Source of the DNA: Isoetes taiwanensis
Lineage: Eukaryota; Streptophyta; Lycopodiopsida; Isoetales; Isoetaceae
DNA length: 64,000 bases
Reading direction: 5' to 3'
Assembly: GCA_021234155.1 (NCBI GenBank)
Contig: JAJEKV010000032.1
Coordinates: 14,462,283-14,526,282 of the forward strand
Below, piece by piece: positions 10,233 to 21,029 of this stretch. The translations under genes and the position numbers were made by a program. A model generated the notes under the pieces. The model did not search any database, had not been told where the DNA came from, and worked only from the letters and a program-made list of their open reading frames with translations. The number at the start of each line of letters is the position of its first letter. The first letter of the stretch is position 1.

Positions 10233-13178
10233 ATATGCCATCATTAATTATGTATTATGGTAGCAAGATAAGCATAAAATTGGGGTCAAAAGGACATGTA
10301 TTAACCTAGTCTACATGATAAAGGTTTGCAAAATTGTGATATTATGCATGTGGCATTATTATTTGTGTGTTGGTAGATAGTAACATGAAGGGATTTGCAG
10401 TAGGCAGATTGGATCCTAGATAAGGGTGTGAATATTGAGGTTACATAATATATAATGGACCTTAAGTTGAATAGCATCGATTATAGATGGGCAATAGAAT
10501 ATCTTATTAGATAACCTTTAATGCTGAATCAGAATAATTTTCGATAAGCTAACCCATATCCTAAGGTGGCGGGATTATGTGTAAGACTAGGGTTTTGGGA
10601 ACGAGCGGACCGTGGCGGTGGAGCTTGAATGCAAGGGTGGCCCCCAAGAAAGGTAAAAGCGCACCTAGAAGTTAATGTGTTCTCGGTTTTTTGGCGGAAT
10701 TTGGAAATTTATGGGCTGGCAAAATAGCATAAACAAGCATGGATCATTTCGTAGATGAATCAGACCCTTTGCTCTCAACTGTGGAGATACTGGAATGGCG
10801 CCATCTCAACCGGGAGCTTGAATGGTGCTACCTAAACTCTGATTATTGCAATACAAGCATGGAGCGGGCTGGAAGAGGCAGAGGCAGGAACTATGATAAT
10901 AAGAGGGGATTTGGGGATAGTAGTGGAGAATATTTCAATAGAAGAAACAATGCTTATACTTGAGGAATAAGCGGTGAGAATGTTAGATATGGTGGTTCGC
11001 TTCGAGCATTATGTTCCGGAAACGCAAGTAGATGAGGGTCTGAACCATGAACAAGGCGAAAACCAGGTAATTTGAATGGTTTAATTCATGGGAACGGTTC
11101 TATGAACACCAAATGATGGGTTCTAAACCTGGCAAATCTGCAAAACAGCATGATAAGTGAGCTCTTGAGGCTCATTTAGCATAATAAATTATTAATATGT
11201 GTAATACTGGTTGCTAAATAATGATTTGGTAACTGTATGTCTGATATGTTTTAGTATCTTGTAGCATAAATTTGTGTCTATTATTCTTGTGCATGGGCTT
11301 AAAAGGTACAAAGGGTGAAAGGCGATAAGCCAAGAAACACCAATGTACCTTTTGGCCCTTGCATCATTACCATATTTTTGCTAATGTTTGCATGTGGCTG
11401 CAGGTACGGTGTTTCTTCTCCATTTGTGTCTTTTAAGTCTAATGAGCAAGAATAGTAGCTGAAACCAATGGAGCAACTGTTGTATCTACAAAAGTATGAA
11501 GAAATATGTTTTTTATTATGACAAGAATTCAAGTTGTGAGGTGATATGCCAGTGCGATTAATGCAATCATGGTATGATATATTTCTTACCCTTTGGCTTA
11601 TAAGAAAGATGGTCAAGACAGCGGGGTTACTAGTATTAACAAGAATGGGGTAGCACAGACCTGAACTTGGTAACTTGGCAGTTTTTTCTGGATATACTAC
11701 ATAAGGTTTTTACATCATTTTATTACGCTGTTGTAGCTTTGGCAGAATTAAAATAGATGTAAAATGTATCATCTTTGAATCATAATGGCTGAAGCATAAT
11801 GCGTGTTTTGGACTAAGCTTAGTTCGTTTATAAACTGATTGTAAAACAATGAGCTTAGATATGATATCTATGGAATGTTCGTGAAGATCATAATATGTGC
11901 TTGGCTAATACAGGAAATATGATAACTATAGTTATGTATTGTTGGTAACATGACCATAAGAATGCTGAAAACAGTTTAGATAATGAGGCAAACATGTTGG
12001 GAATAATTACAGTAGCCATTATTCTAGAAAGATGCTGGAACTTTGTTTGGTATGAATAAAGGGAAGTGTAAAGCGGTTCCATGTCTTGAAAATGTAAGTA
12101 GGTGCATGGCGGTATTAGATGTAATAAGGCAAAAATCTAAGCCTTAGGGAACTAATAATGGGAATATAGCAGTAAGCATCTGTCCATCTATCTGTGACAA
12201 TCGAATAAATGAATGGTAGACCTGAAGTTATGGCGAAATGTATGTAATACATATGACTCTGGATTAACCGCAGTACTGGTGTAAATGAATAATTCCTATA
12301 GTGTACACATATCTGTAGTTTTGAATTATAGTCCTTAGGTGATTGCGGGCTGTAGAAGCAGTGTGTTCTTAAGAATAGGAACAAACATTACCGTGATTTA
12401 GACAATTGAAAACTGTGATGTGAATAGCAGCAGGATGTAGTCTTATGAACTTGGGTGCATGATAACATTAATTAGGCACGGATTCTAGCATAAATAGAAT
12501 CCACCGGGTTTGGAAGCATGTTTAAAGACTTGGATTTATATAACGTATTATGATATTGGCAATATGATACTGAAAATCAGTCAGCCCATCTTGGCATAGT
12601 TATGGATCAGTAACAATTTTTACAATGGTATATAACCGTATAAAAGCGATTGCATGCTTTCGGTCTAGGTAATTCATTTTAGAAGCGATGTACGCAAAAT
12701 TAAAGCCATATAGCAAGGCAACTTAAGAAAGCTGTGAACATGGTCACTAGGATCTATCTTTGTGGTCCTTAGGAAGATTGTAGGTATGACTAAGGTTGAA
12801 AATATATACAATTGTATAAAGGGATGGGAATAACGTCTGTTTACTGTCCCAAGAACACTGAAACAGATTGGTAAAAAATAAAGCCAGAAAGCTTGTAAGA
12901 GTAACAAGCTTGGCTTGTTTATCAAATGCTCGGGTAAGAATAAATTAAGCAAGTTTGGCTAGATGGTCAAATACTGTGGTAAGAGTAAATTAGGCCTAGT
13001 TAGTGGTTATTCCATTAGGCATATGTTAAAAATAGAAACTGATAACATGGGAACAGATATGCCAATTTGGGATAGCTCGTCCTGAGTTGGGATGATAACA
13101 ATACCAAGGGATTGACTGAGGTATGTAGAAGTGGCTAGTATGGCTTTTGTCAAGGCTAGTGCTGTCTGGGTTTTTTTT
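10200..13178 (+). repeat. Left long direct repeat (R1)
   Basis: Matches 17,787-20,744 over its whole length, with long identical blocks such as about 12,123-12,420. It starts with 29 T residues against 8 in the right copy. A GC-rich block at 10,590-10,660 precedes the ORF1 start and may be promoter or leader. The remaining ~2 kb is AT-rich, apparently intronic sequence. Differences from the right copy are mostly small replacements or indels at CAG/CTG triplets. Confidence 0.93.
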
Positions 13179-14881
13179 AGATACTTCATCTCACTGGTTC
13201 TACTGGTGAAATATCTGGCCCTTGTTTTATATATTTGAGCCAACTATGACAGAATATTTTGTTTAAAGTAATATACTAAGTATTAACTGGTGTACTTGGT
13301 TTACATGGGCAGGACCATTATGAAGCCCAAGAGGAATATGTCACTGACTACATTCCACCAATTTGGAACAAGGAACTGGTGGATATTGGGTATAGTAAAC
13401 TAAAGATGGAATGCCCAAATGCTGCTGTGCAGACTTTGATGTGTTGCATCAAGAATGAGTTTATACATCAACTTATCATGGAAAAGGAGAGTAACTTAAA
13501 GGCAGGCCAGTTTTCAGCAATTTCTCACATGGGGTTTAACGGCTGGCTGAAAACTATTACAGAAGCAAGCAAAATTGGTAAGCAATGGGATGATGCTGCT
13601 TTACTGGTGGAGAAGATATATGTAGAGCTGCCAGACAAGATTTATCAGCATACCATTGAAGAGGATCGGGCAAAGGAGGAGTTTCATATTGGTGTTGCAG
13701 CTCTTGAGAAGGCCAATGACATTAAAAGATCTCCCAATAGTAGGGCTGAAATTATGGTGAATAATGAAATGAGCCTATTGAATGAGGTAGCTGATGATGA
13801 GTCTGATCCGTTTGGTGCTGGCCTTCTATCCGAGCAGGACAAAGCCACCCTGAAGGCACATAAAAAAGCAACAGTTAGAGAAGGGGACAATGACTTTGAA
13901 TTTACTTTGTATAACTGCCAAAGGTATCCTCTCATAACTGAAAGGCTGGTTGAGGGCCATGCGGCTTTCTGCAATCATGGTTTGTGGAGAACTAAAAACT
14001 TTGGTGCGCTTGCACCTATAAATGTGGAGTCTTGGATGTTTTTAGGGGATATCACTGCTGATCAAGTAAGAATGGCTAAAACTGCTGCAGGTAAGATGGA
14101 AAAAATTATCAAGAAAGAGAAACTTAAATTACGGTTTGACCATAGATTCTTTGATAAGCAATGCAACATAGATGAATGCATTTATGTTAAACAAAAGGGG
14201 CACATGGCTTATCCATCGGAGGATCGTGGAGATTTCTATTTAAAAAGGATCTGGAGGACTATGTGTCCTTACTTTAAGTGTGTTTGTGAACCTGCAGCCA
14301 AAGGAAATGCATGCAAAGAGAACATGACGTGGCTGGATCAAGGGGTCTGGTACATGTTGAATAATCTGGACCAAATCTATCCTGAGGTGTCTATATCAGG
14401 CCAAATGTTCCTTCTAAGGAAATGTTTAAAGACTGTACTAAAGCCGAGCATTATTGCATACATCTCTTACCTGGAAGTAAGGAAAATGTTAATTGGTATG
14501 GCACTGACCTTGGCTGCAGACCCATTTGGGGATTTGAAGATTGGGCATCCAAGCAATAAAATGGCAGTCATATGTGAAAGGACTATAAAACCTCTTACAT
14601 TTCTTGTCAAGGAGTTGGAGGCATCAGCCAGCAGTAGTACTATTATGGTATCAAAAGTTGATAGTGGAGGAAAAAACAAGGCTATCTATGGCCCACCAAG
14701 TGCAGGTTACAGACCTCCCAGAATTACTAAACCTCCAAGTTCTGAAGACGCAAACACCTCAACAAGCCCGTCAATTGAGGTAATTGGAACGCCTGGCAAT
14801 TTTGGACACTCGGTCACAAAGGAAGCAAAAGCTGGTCTTAACAAAGAGGCTGGAAGTACTGGGCGAAAGCTGGACCTATGA
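10739..14881 (+). CDS. ORF1 of the RT element, two exons, function unknown
   Basis: Proposed model: exon 1 is 10,739-11,066, the intron is 11,067-13,312 (aaccag|gtaatt ... gggcag|gaccat), and exon 2 is 13,313-14,881. Exon 1 starts MDHFVDESDPLL and has an Arg/Gly/Asn-rich tract (GRGRGRNYDNKRG) suggestive of RNA binding. In this copy it is frame-broken near 10,960, but the right repeat reads through to EGLNHEQGENQ at the donor. Phase is 0 and the junction reads GENQ-DHYEAQEEYV. Exon 2 is open for 522 codons with no internal ATG close to its start, which favours splicing. It has a Cys-containing middle (CPYFKCVCEPAAKGNACK) and a Pro/Ser/Thr-rich tail ending GRKLDL. I recognise no known domain. 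A gag-like nucleic-acid-binding role is inferred from position and composition only. Confidence 0.65.
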
Positions 14882-15062
14882 AACGGTATGATTTGAACCC
14901 AGACTAAAATTTAGTATGATTGCTTTTCCAAAAAAAATGGTTTTCTACATGATACATATGTCTGGCATTATCTGTGATTACAGTATACTTGCTGTTATGA
15001 ATTATAGTCATATGACTATTGAGCACCGTAAGGCAGATGTCTTAAAGGCCATATGGCCTAGG

Positions 15063-15385
15063 GGGTAAAAGCATGTTAGGGTGTCCCTTAAAAAGTATTA
15101 TTTAGTGACCAAAAAGGTACCTAAAAAGGTAGCCAGGACTGGGTACTGGGTACCTGTATAATATCTCAATATAAAGTATGTTTTAGAACTTTTATATATA
15201 TATATTGGTCTCCGATAGCATTATCTTTATCTTAACTTTGAATATTACCATGTCCTTGACTTTTATTTTGGATTTTTGTATTAGTTTTAATGAAAAGAAA
15301 AATGAGAAAGTACCCAGTTCTAAAGTACCTAGTGTATGTACTTTTGCAGGTTCCAAAAGTGGTACACCCTAACATGCTTTTACCC
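15063..15385. mobile_element. 323-bp MITE, 4-bp TSD TAGG, TIR GGGTAAAAGCATG
   Basis: Near-perfect terminal inverted repeats of 22 bp, beginning GGGTAAAAGCATGTTAGG, enclose 280 bp without a gene. The flanks are TAGG at 15,059-15,062 and 15,386-15,389, a 4-bp target-site duplication. It lies between the two genes of the RT element. The TIR start is shared with the 13.8-kb element at 36,004-49,847 (GGGTAAAAGCA, later GGTGT). That element also makes a 4-bp duplication, so both likely use the same transposase family. Confidence 0.87.
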
Positions 15386-15641
15386 TAGGGGGTACTTCTT
15401 ATAAGAGTAAAGTGTTTTTCTATAAAAACAGTGCACATGGTTAAATTAACTACTATTATTGGTCGCTAAGGAATAGGGAGTACTTACTTTAGGAATATTA
15501 GGTGGCCTCACTATTGTACGTATGCATTCTATGCAGATTCTTAGGAAGCTGAGTAAGGATGCTCTAGGACGAGTGCATATGACTAAAATAAAAGATAAAA
15601 ACAAGAAGATGATAGTACATATATTGTTCCTATAAAAAATA

Positions 15642-17606
15642 ATGGATAAATTCTGTATACCTAGGGTGATCCATAGAATCATGTGTGAATCCTTGGGTGA
15701 TATTGGTAGTGAGATCATGATGGACACTATGTTTGCATGGAAGTACACTGAGAGCTTAAGGGACATTTGCTATAAACCCTATCAAGTATTTGCACAAGAT
15801 GTGGAGGCAGTGTGCCCGTGCAGCAATCCTAGTCTGAAGGAGTTCATAGATGATAAAATTGGACATGTAAGGACCACCAAGTTGGAAATAATTAAAAATA
15901 AGATGCTTAGAAATCTTTTCAGAAAAGGGCTTAGTCACATCCCGGATAAGTGCTTAATTGAAGATGATTTGAAGTGTGAGATGGAGGATGCTGTTGATAG
16001 TGTATTTGAGTTACACAAGTATAAGTATAAACACATAAGTCTTGAAGACAAGATGATGATTAAAACAAAGATAAGTGTGGAAGTGGTTAAACTTTGTAAA
16101 GAGGCGTGCAAACATGATAGCATGAGAAAGTTTGCCCTAAATGATCTACAAGTTACAAACAATATTGACTGGCTGAATAGAAACTTGTACGTGGCAGGGG
16201 TTGATAAGGCATCCAATAACCCCTCTTTCATCTGCCCAAGGCATATCAGGAGCATGGCTCTAGCTAGGCTTGAAAGCAAAGACTTTGAGGTGGTCAAGTA
16301 CACTGAAATAGAATTGATAGGAAAATTAAAAACTGATATTATAGGGCAGGTTGGGAATCTGGATTTTGGGTCTGAAAAGCTTCCATACTTGCTAGGCTTA
16401 TTTAAAGCACACAAAAATGATTATAGATGGATCACAAACGCGCATGGAACAATATTTACTGAAATATCTGAAATGATAACAGCAGTACTAAATAATTTCC
16501 TGGAAGTATGGCCTGAGGTGTCAAAGGATATGTGTGCTAACATCTGCACCCTTATACCAGGAAGAGTCAACCCTAATTGGATAGCAGGATCCATATACGA
16601 TGTGGTACTTAACTTGCCTAATTGTATTAATGAAGTTTTTGTGGCTGACATTACACGTTGTTATGAAAATATCCCTCTCAAAGGGGTTAATGGTATGAGT
16701 GCTGTGATGCAAAGACTAGCAGCAGCAGTTTGGAAATACATGATAAAGATAAATAGGAAGAATGAATTATGGATCAAACGAATGCATGATGGCAAGTACA
16801 AGGCCAAATGGTTCAAATACGAGCAACAAGGGAAATGTTGGCTACGTATGAATTTGGAAAAGTTCAATAGCACAAACACATGGCTGCTTGAGAACTGTTA
16901 CATACTTATGGGTAAGAAGATATGGAGACAGGTTAGTGGAATACCCATGGGCTTTGCATGTAGCCCATGCTGGTGTAACATGTATTTAGCATGGTTCGAA
17001 GTTGAATTCATTAAAAAGTTAGCTAAACAAGGTGATTTTGAGGAGATCAAGCGCTTCAAGCATGTATTTAGGTATATAGATGACCTGCTAGCAGTTAATT
17101 GTCCTAACATTAGAAAATTTCTTACCAATCCACAAGATGAGGAGGATAAGGGACTGCAGATCTACGACATGCAGTACCTAGGGATAAAGGAAGAGACAGG
17201 CTTGACAGTAATAGGTGATGGTACGGGAACTATTGGCAATAAAGCCAATTTCTTGAATATGACTATACAAATAGCTAATGGATCCTTGGGAATCTTTAGA
17301 ACTATAAGATATGACAAGAGGGATCAGTTACCATTTGATGCCATTAAGTTTGTACATGCAAGCAGCTGCAGACCTTACATGCAAGCAAGGAATGTCATTA
17401 TATCGCAAGTAATGCCGTACCTATATGTTAACTCTAGCCCTGAGGGAGCGTCTAAGGATATTATAGGGCTGTTGAACCATTTTGAGTGGAATGGATTTGA
17501 CAGGAAAGGACTTAAAAGGAGAGTCTGCAAGTATATTCAAACAGGTCAATTCCCGGGTTTACGTTATGAGGCAAATGCCGTATTGCAAGACCTGATGGAA
17601 TACTAA
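15642..17606 (+). CDS. ORF2, telomerase/Penelope-like reverse transcriptase, 654 aa
   Basis: An uninterrupted frame from ATG 15,642. Motifs in order: VDKASNNPSFICPRHI (187-202); LPYLLGLFKAHKNDYRWITN (247-266) as the N-terminal RT region; motif A VADITRCYENIP (334-345, catalytic Asp336); motif B SGIPMGFACSPCWCNMYL (432-449); motif C FRYIDDLLAVN (476-486, Asp480/Asp481); and NFLNMTIQI (536-544) as motif E. After that come RYDKRDQLPFDAIKF and a helical tail ending LMEY. The pattern resembles stand-alone RTs I associate with cnidarian, oomycete and algal genomes and, more distantly, Penelope/telomerase RTs. No GIY-YIG, APE, RNase H or integrase is present. The same frame is open upstream from a possible splice acceptor (tgcag|att at 15,536) to a single TAA at 15,633. 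Confidence 0.85.
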   Translation: MDKFCIPRVIHRIMCESLGDIGSEIMMDTMFAWKYTESLRDICYKPYQVFAQDVEAVCPCSNPSLKEFIDDKIGHVRTTKLEIIKNKMLRNLFRKGLSHIPDKCLIEDDLKCEMEDAVDSVFELHKYKYKHISLEDKMMIKTKISVEVVKLCKEACKHDSMRKFALNDLQVTNNIDWLNRNLYVAGVDKASNNPSFICPRHIRSMALARLESKDFEVVKYTEIELIGKLKTDIIGQVGNLDFGSEKLPYLLGLFKAHKNDYRWITNAHGTIFTEISEMITAVLNNFLEVWPEVSKDMCANICTLIPGRVNPNWIAGSIYDVVLNLPNCINEVFVADITRCYENIPLKGVNGMSAVMQRLAAAVWKYMIKINRKNELWIKRMHDGKYKAKWFKYEQQGKCWLRMNLEKFNSTNTWLLENCYILMGKKIWRQVSGIPMGFACSPCWCNMYLAWFEVEFIKKLAKQGDFEEIKRFKHVFRYIDDLLAVNCPNIRKFLTNPQDEEDKGLQIYDMQYLGIKEETGLTVIGDGTGTIGNKANFLNMTIQIANGSLGIFRTIRYDKRDQLPFDAIKFVHASSCRPYMQARNVIISQVMPYLYVNSSPEGASKDIIGLLNHFEWNGFDRKGLKRRVCKYIQTGQFPGLRYEANAVLQDLMEY

Positions 17607-17786
17607 GAAGGTAAACAACTGAACTTACTTCTATTTTAAGTTCTGTAATAAATACTTTGGTAGGGCAACTCAAATTTATAGGAAGGTGCCAGACCCCTAC
17701 TGTAATAGTAGGGGTCAGCCTATCCTATTATTACAGTTTTAAAGCATTGCAAGGGGTGCAGCACTCTCCTACGGAAGGAGGTAGGG

Positions 17787-20744
17787 TTTTTTTTATAAAA
17801 TTGCCATCAATAATTAAGTATTATGATAGCAAGAAAAGCATAAAATTGGGGTCAAAAGGACATGTATTAACCTAGTCTACATGATAAAGGTTTGCAAAAT
17901 TGTGATATTATGCATGTGGCATTATTATTTGTGTGTTGGTAGATAGTAACATGAAGGGATTTGCAGTAGGCAGATTGGATCCTAGATAAGGGTGTGAATA
18001 TTGAGGTTACATAATATATAATGGACCTTAAGTTGAATAGCATCGATTATAGATGGGCAATAGAATATCTTATTAGATAACCTTTAATCTTTGAATCGAA
18101 TAATTTTCGATAAGCTAACCCATATCCTAAGGTGCTTGGGATTATGTGTAAGACTAGGGTTTTGGGAGCGGAGCGGGGACCGTGGCGGTGGAGCTTGAAT
18201 GCAAGGGTGGCCCCAAGAAAGGTAAGCGCACCTAGAAGTTAATGTGTTCTCGTTTTTTGGCGGGATTTGGAAATTTATGGGTCGGCAAAATAGCATAAAC
18301 AAGCATGGATCATTTCAGTAGATGAATCGGACCCTTTGCTCTCAAGCTGTGGAGATCTTGGAATGGCGCCATCTCAACGGGAGCTTGAATGGTGCTACCT
18401 AAACTCGATTATTGCAATACAAGCATGGGAGCGGTTTGGAAGAGGCAGAGGCAGGAACTATGATAATAAGAGGGGATTTGGGGATAGTAGTGGAGAATAT
18501 TTCAATAGAAGAAACAATGCTTATAACAGGAATAAGCAGCAGAATGTTAGATATGGTGGTTCGGCTTCAGAGCATTATGTTCCGGAAACGCAAGTAGATG
18601 AGGGTCTGAACCATGAACAAGGCGAAAACCAGGTAATTTGAATGGTTTAATTCATGGGAACGGTTCTATGAACACCAAATGATGGGTTCTAAACCTGGCA
18701 AATCTGCAAAACAGCATGATAAGTGAGCTCTTGAGGCTCATTTAGCATAATAAATTATTAATATGTGTAATACTGGTTGCTAAATAATGATTTGGTAACT
18801 GTATGTCTGATATGTTTTAGTATCTTGTAGCATAAATTTGTGTCTATTATTCTTGTGCATGGGCTTAAAAGGTACAAAGGGTGAAAGGCGATAAGCCAAG
18901 AAACACCAATGTACCTTTTGGCCCTTGCATCATTACCATATTTTTGCTAATGTTTGCATGTGGTCTGCAGTGTGCGGTGTTTCTTCTCCATTTGTGTCTT
19001 TTAAGTCTAATGAGCAAGAATAGTAGCTGAAACCAATGGAGCAACTGTTGTATCTACAAAAGTATGAAGAAATATGTTTTTTATTATGACAAGAATTCAA
19101 GTTGTGAGGTGATATGCCTGGTCTGATTAATGCAATCATGGTATGATATATCTCTTACCCTTTGGCTTATAAGAAAGATGGTCAAGACAGGCAGGTTACT
19201 AGTATTAACAAGAATGGGGTAGCACGGTGACTGAACTTGGTAACTTGGCGTTTTTGGATATACTACATAAGGTTTTTGCATCAATTTATTATCTTTGTTG
19301 TTGCTTTGGCGAGAATTAAAATAGATGTAAAATGTATCATCTTTGAATCATAATGAAAACTGAAGCATAGTACGTGTTTTGGACTAAGCTTAGTTCGTTT
19401 ATAAACTGATTGTAAAACAATGAGCTTAGATATGATATCTATGGAATGTTCGTGAAGATCATAATATGTGCTTGGCTAATACAGGAAATATGATGACTAT
19501 AGTTATGTATTGTTGGTAACATGACCATAAGAATCTTGAAAAGCAGTTTTAGATAATGAGGCAAACATGTTGGGAATAATTACAGTAGCCATTATTCTAG
19601 AAAATTTGGAACTTTGTTTGGTATGAATAAAGGGAAGTGTAAACGGTTCCATGTCTTGAAAATGTAAGTAGGTGCATGGCAGCGTAGATGTAATAAGGCA
19701 AAAATCTAAGCCTTAGGGAACTAATAATGGGAATATAGCAGTAAGCATCTGTCCATCTATCTGTGACAATCGAATAAATGAATGGTAGACCTGAAGTTAT
19801 GGCGAAATGTATGTAATACATATGACTCTGGATTAACCGCAGTACTGGTGTAAATGAATAATTCCTATAGTGTACACATATCTGTAGTTTTGAATTATAG
19901 TCCTTAGGTGATTGCGGGCTGTAGAAGCAGTGTGTTCTTAAGAATAGGAACAAACATTACCGTGATTTAGACAATTGAAAACTGTGATGTGAATAGCAGC
20001 AGGATGTAGTCTTATGAACTTGGGTGCATGATAACATTAATTAGGCCTGGATTCTAGCATAAATAGAATCCACCGAGTTTGGAAGCATGTTTAAAGACTT
20101 GGATTTATATAACGTATTATGATATTGGCAATATGATACTGAAAATCAGTCAGCCCATCTTGGCATAGTTATAGATCAGTAACAATTTTTACAATGGTAT
20201 ATAACCGTATAAAGCAGTGCATGCTCAGTCTAGGTAATTCATTTTAGAACGATGTCTGCAAAATTAAAGCCATATAGCAAGGCAACTTAAGAAACTGTGA
20301 ACATGGTCACTAGGATCTATCTTTGTGGTCCTTAGGAAGATTGTAGGTATGACTAAGGTTGAAAATATATACAATTGTATAAAGGGATGTGACTAACCGT
20401 TTTCTTTGTCCCAAGAACACCTAAAGCAGATTGGTAAAAAATAAAGCCAGAAAGCTTGTAAGAGTAACAAGCTTGGCTTGTTTATCAAATGCTCGGGTAA
20501 GAATAAATTAAGCAAGTTTGGCTAGATGGTCAAATACTGTGGTAAGAGTAAATTAGGCCTAGTTAGTGGTTATTCCATTAGGCATATGTTAAAAATAGAA
20601 ACTGATAACATGGGAACAGATATGCCAATTTGGGATAGCTCGTCCTGAGTTGGGATGATAACAATACCAAGGGATTGACTGAGGTATGTAGAAGTGGCTA
20701 GTATGGCTTTTGTCAAGGCTAGTGCTGTCTGGGTTTTTTTTTTT
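17787..20744 (+). repeat. Right long direct repeat (R2)
   Basis: Second copy of the 2.95-kb repeat, starting 180 bp after the RT stop codon. The junction reads GTAGGG plus eight T, then ATAAAATTGCC. It ends GGG plus eleven T, then unrelated sequence. It contains the same exon-1 region and donor site as the left copy, now with nothing downstream to splice to. Confidence 0.93.
18305..18634 (+). pseudogene. Second copy of ORF1 exon 1 in the right repeat
   Basis: Homologous to 10,739-11,066. Here the Arg/Gly-rich and following part (RGRGRNYDNKRG ... NKQQNVRYGGSASEHYVPET) is open up to the donor (aaccag|gtaatt at 18,634), whereas the initial segment is shifted after MDHF. Each repeat copy is therefore broken at a different place, as expected for independent sequencing or mutation errors in an originally open exon. 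Confidence 0.6.
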
Positions 20745-21029
20745 GGTTTGGAAACTAGTTCTGTGTTCTTTGTTTGTATTATTAATTGAATACCTCACTG
20801 TTGCCATTTAATCATAACTATGAATAGGGACAACCAACCGAAATTGCCGACTATAAATCCGCCAAAGACAGGTGATAGAAGGAAAAAATTGCAGAGCAAG
20901 CATGTACACAAAAGAAACAACTATGAATGTTTCATTGCACAGAGCATTTCTAACATATGATTGAATTGTGAAGATGTTAGGTAGTTTAGAGCATTGCACA
21001 TACCTTTTTAACACATAATACATCCTCCC
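20745..21029. other. Short unique spacer, nothing recognised
   Basis: AT-rich sequence between the right long repeat and the tandem array. No frame longer than 75 codons and no domain is visible. Confidence 0.5.

Larger units (their letters stand above)
10200..20744 (+). mobile_element. Long-repeat retroelement with telomerase/Penelope-like RT
   Basis: A 10.5-kb unit: two direct repeats of about 2.95 kb (10,200-13,178 and 17,787-20,744) flank a 4.6-kb core with two plus-strand genes, ORF1 (spliced) and a 654-aa RT. Each repeat begins with a T-run followed by ATAAA and ends with CTGTCTGGG plus a T-run. The core shows no protease, integrase, RNase H or tyrosine recombinase, so this is not a normal LTR, DIRS or pararetroviral element. 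Penelope-like elements are known to carry direct 'pseudo-LTR' repeats through tandem insertion and to retain introns, which fits both oddities here. However, no GIY-YIG endonuclease is evident, as in endonuclease-less Penelope relatives. I find no clear target-site duplication at the outer ends. Confidence 0.72.

Noticed and set aside
12115-12384. Minus-strand 89-codon frame present in both long repeats
   Set aside because: Its repetition follows from the repeat itself; composition is AT-driven and there is no motif.
13684-17128. Minus-strand frames (up to 159 codons) opposite ORF1 and the RT
   Set aside because: They are antisense shadows of the open plus-strand genes and have no motifs.
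17781-17800. GTAGGGTTTT at the repeat junction as a telomeric (TTTAGGG) target
   Set aside because: Only one partial unit is present and the other end reads TCTGGGTTTT, so chance is sufficient. Worth revisiting only if other copies show telomeric flanks.
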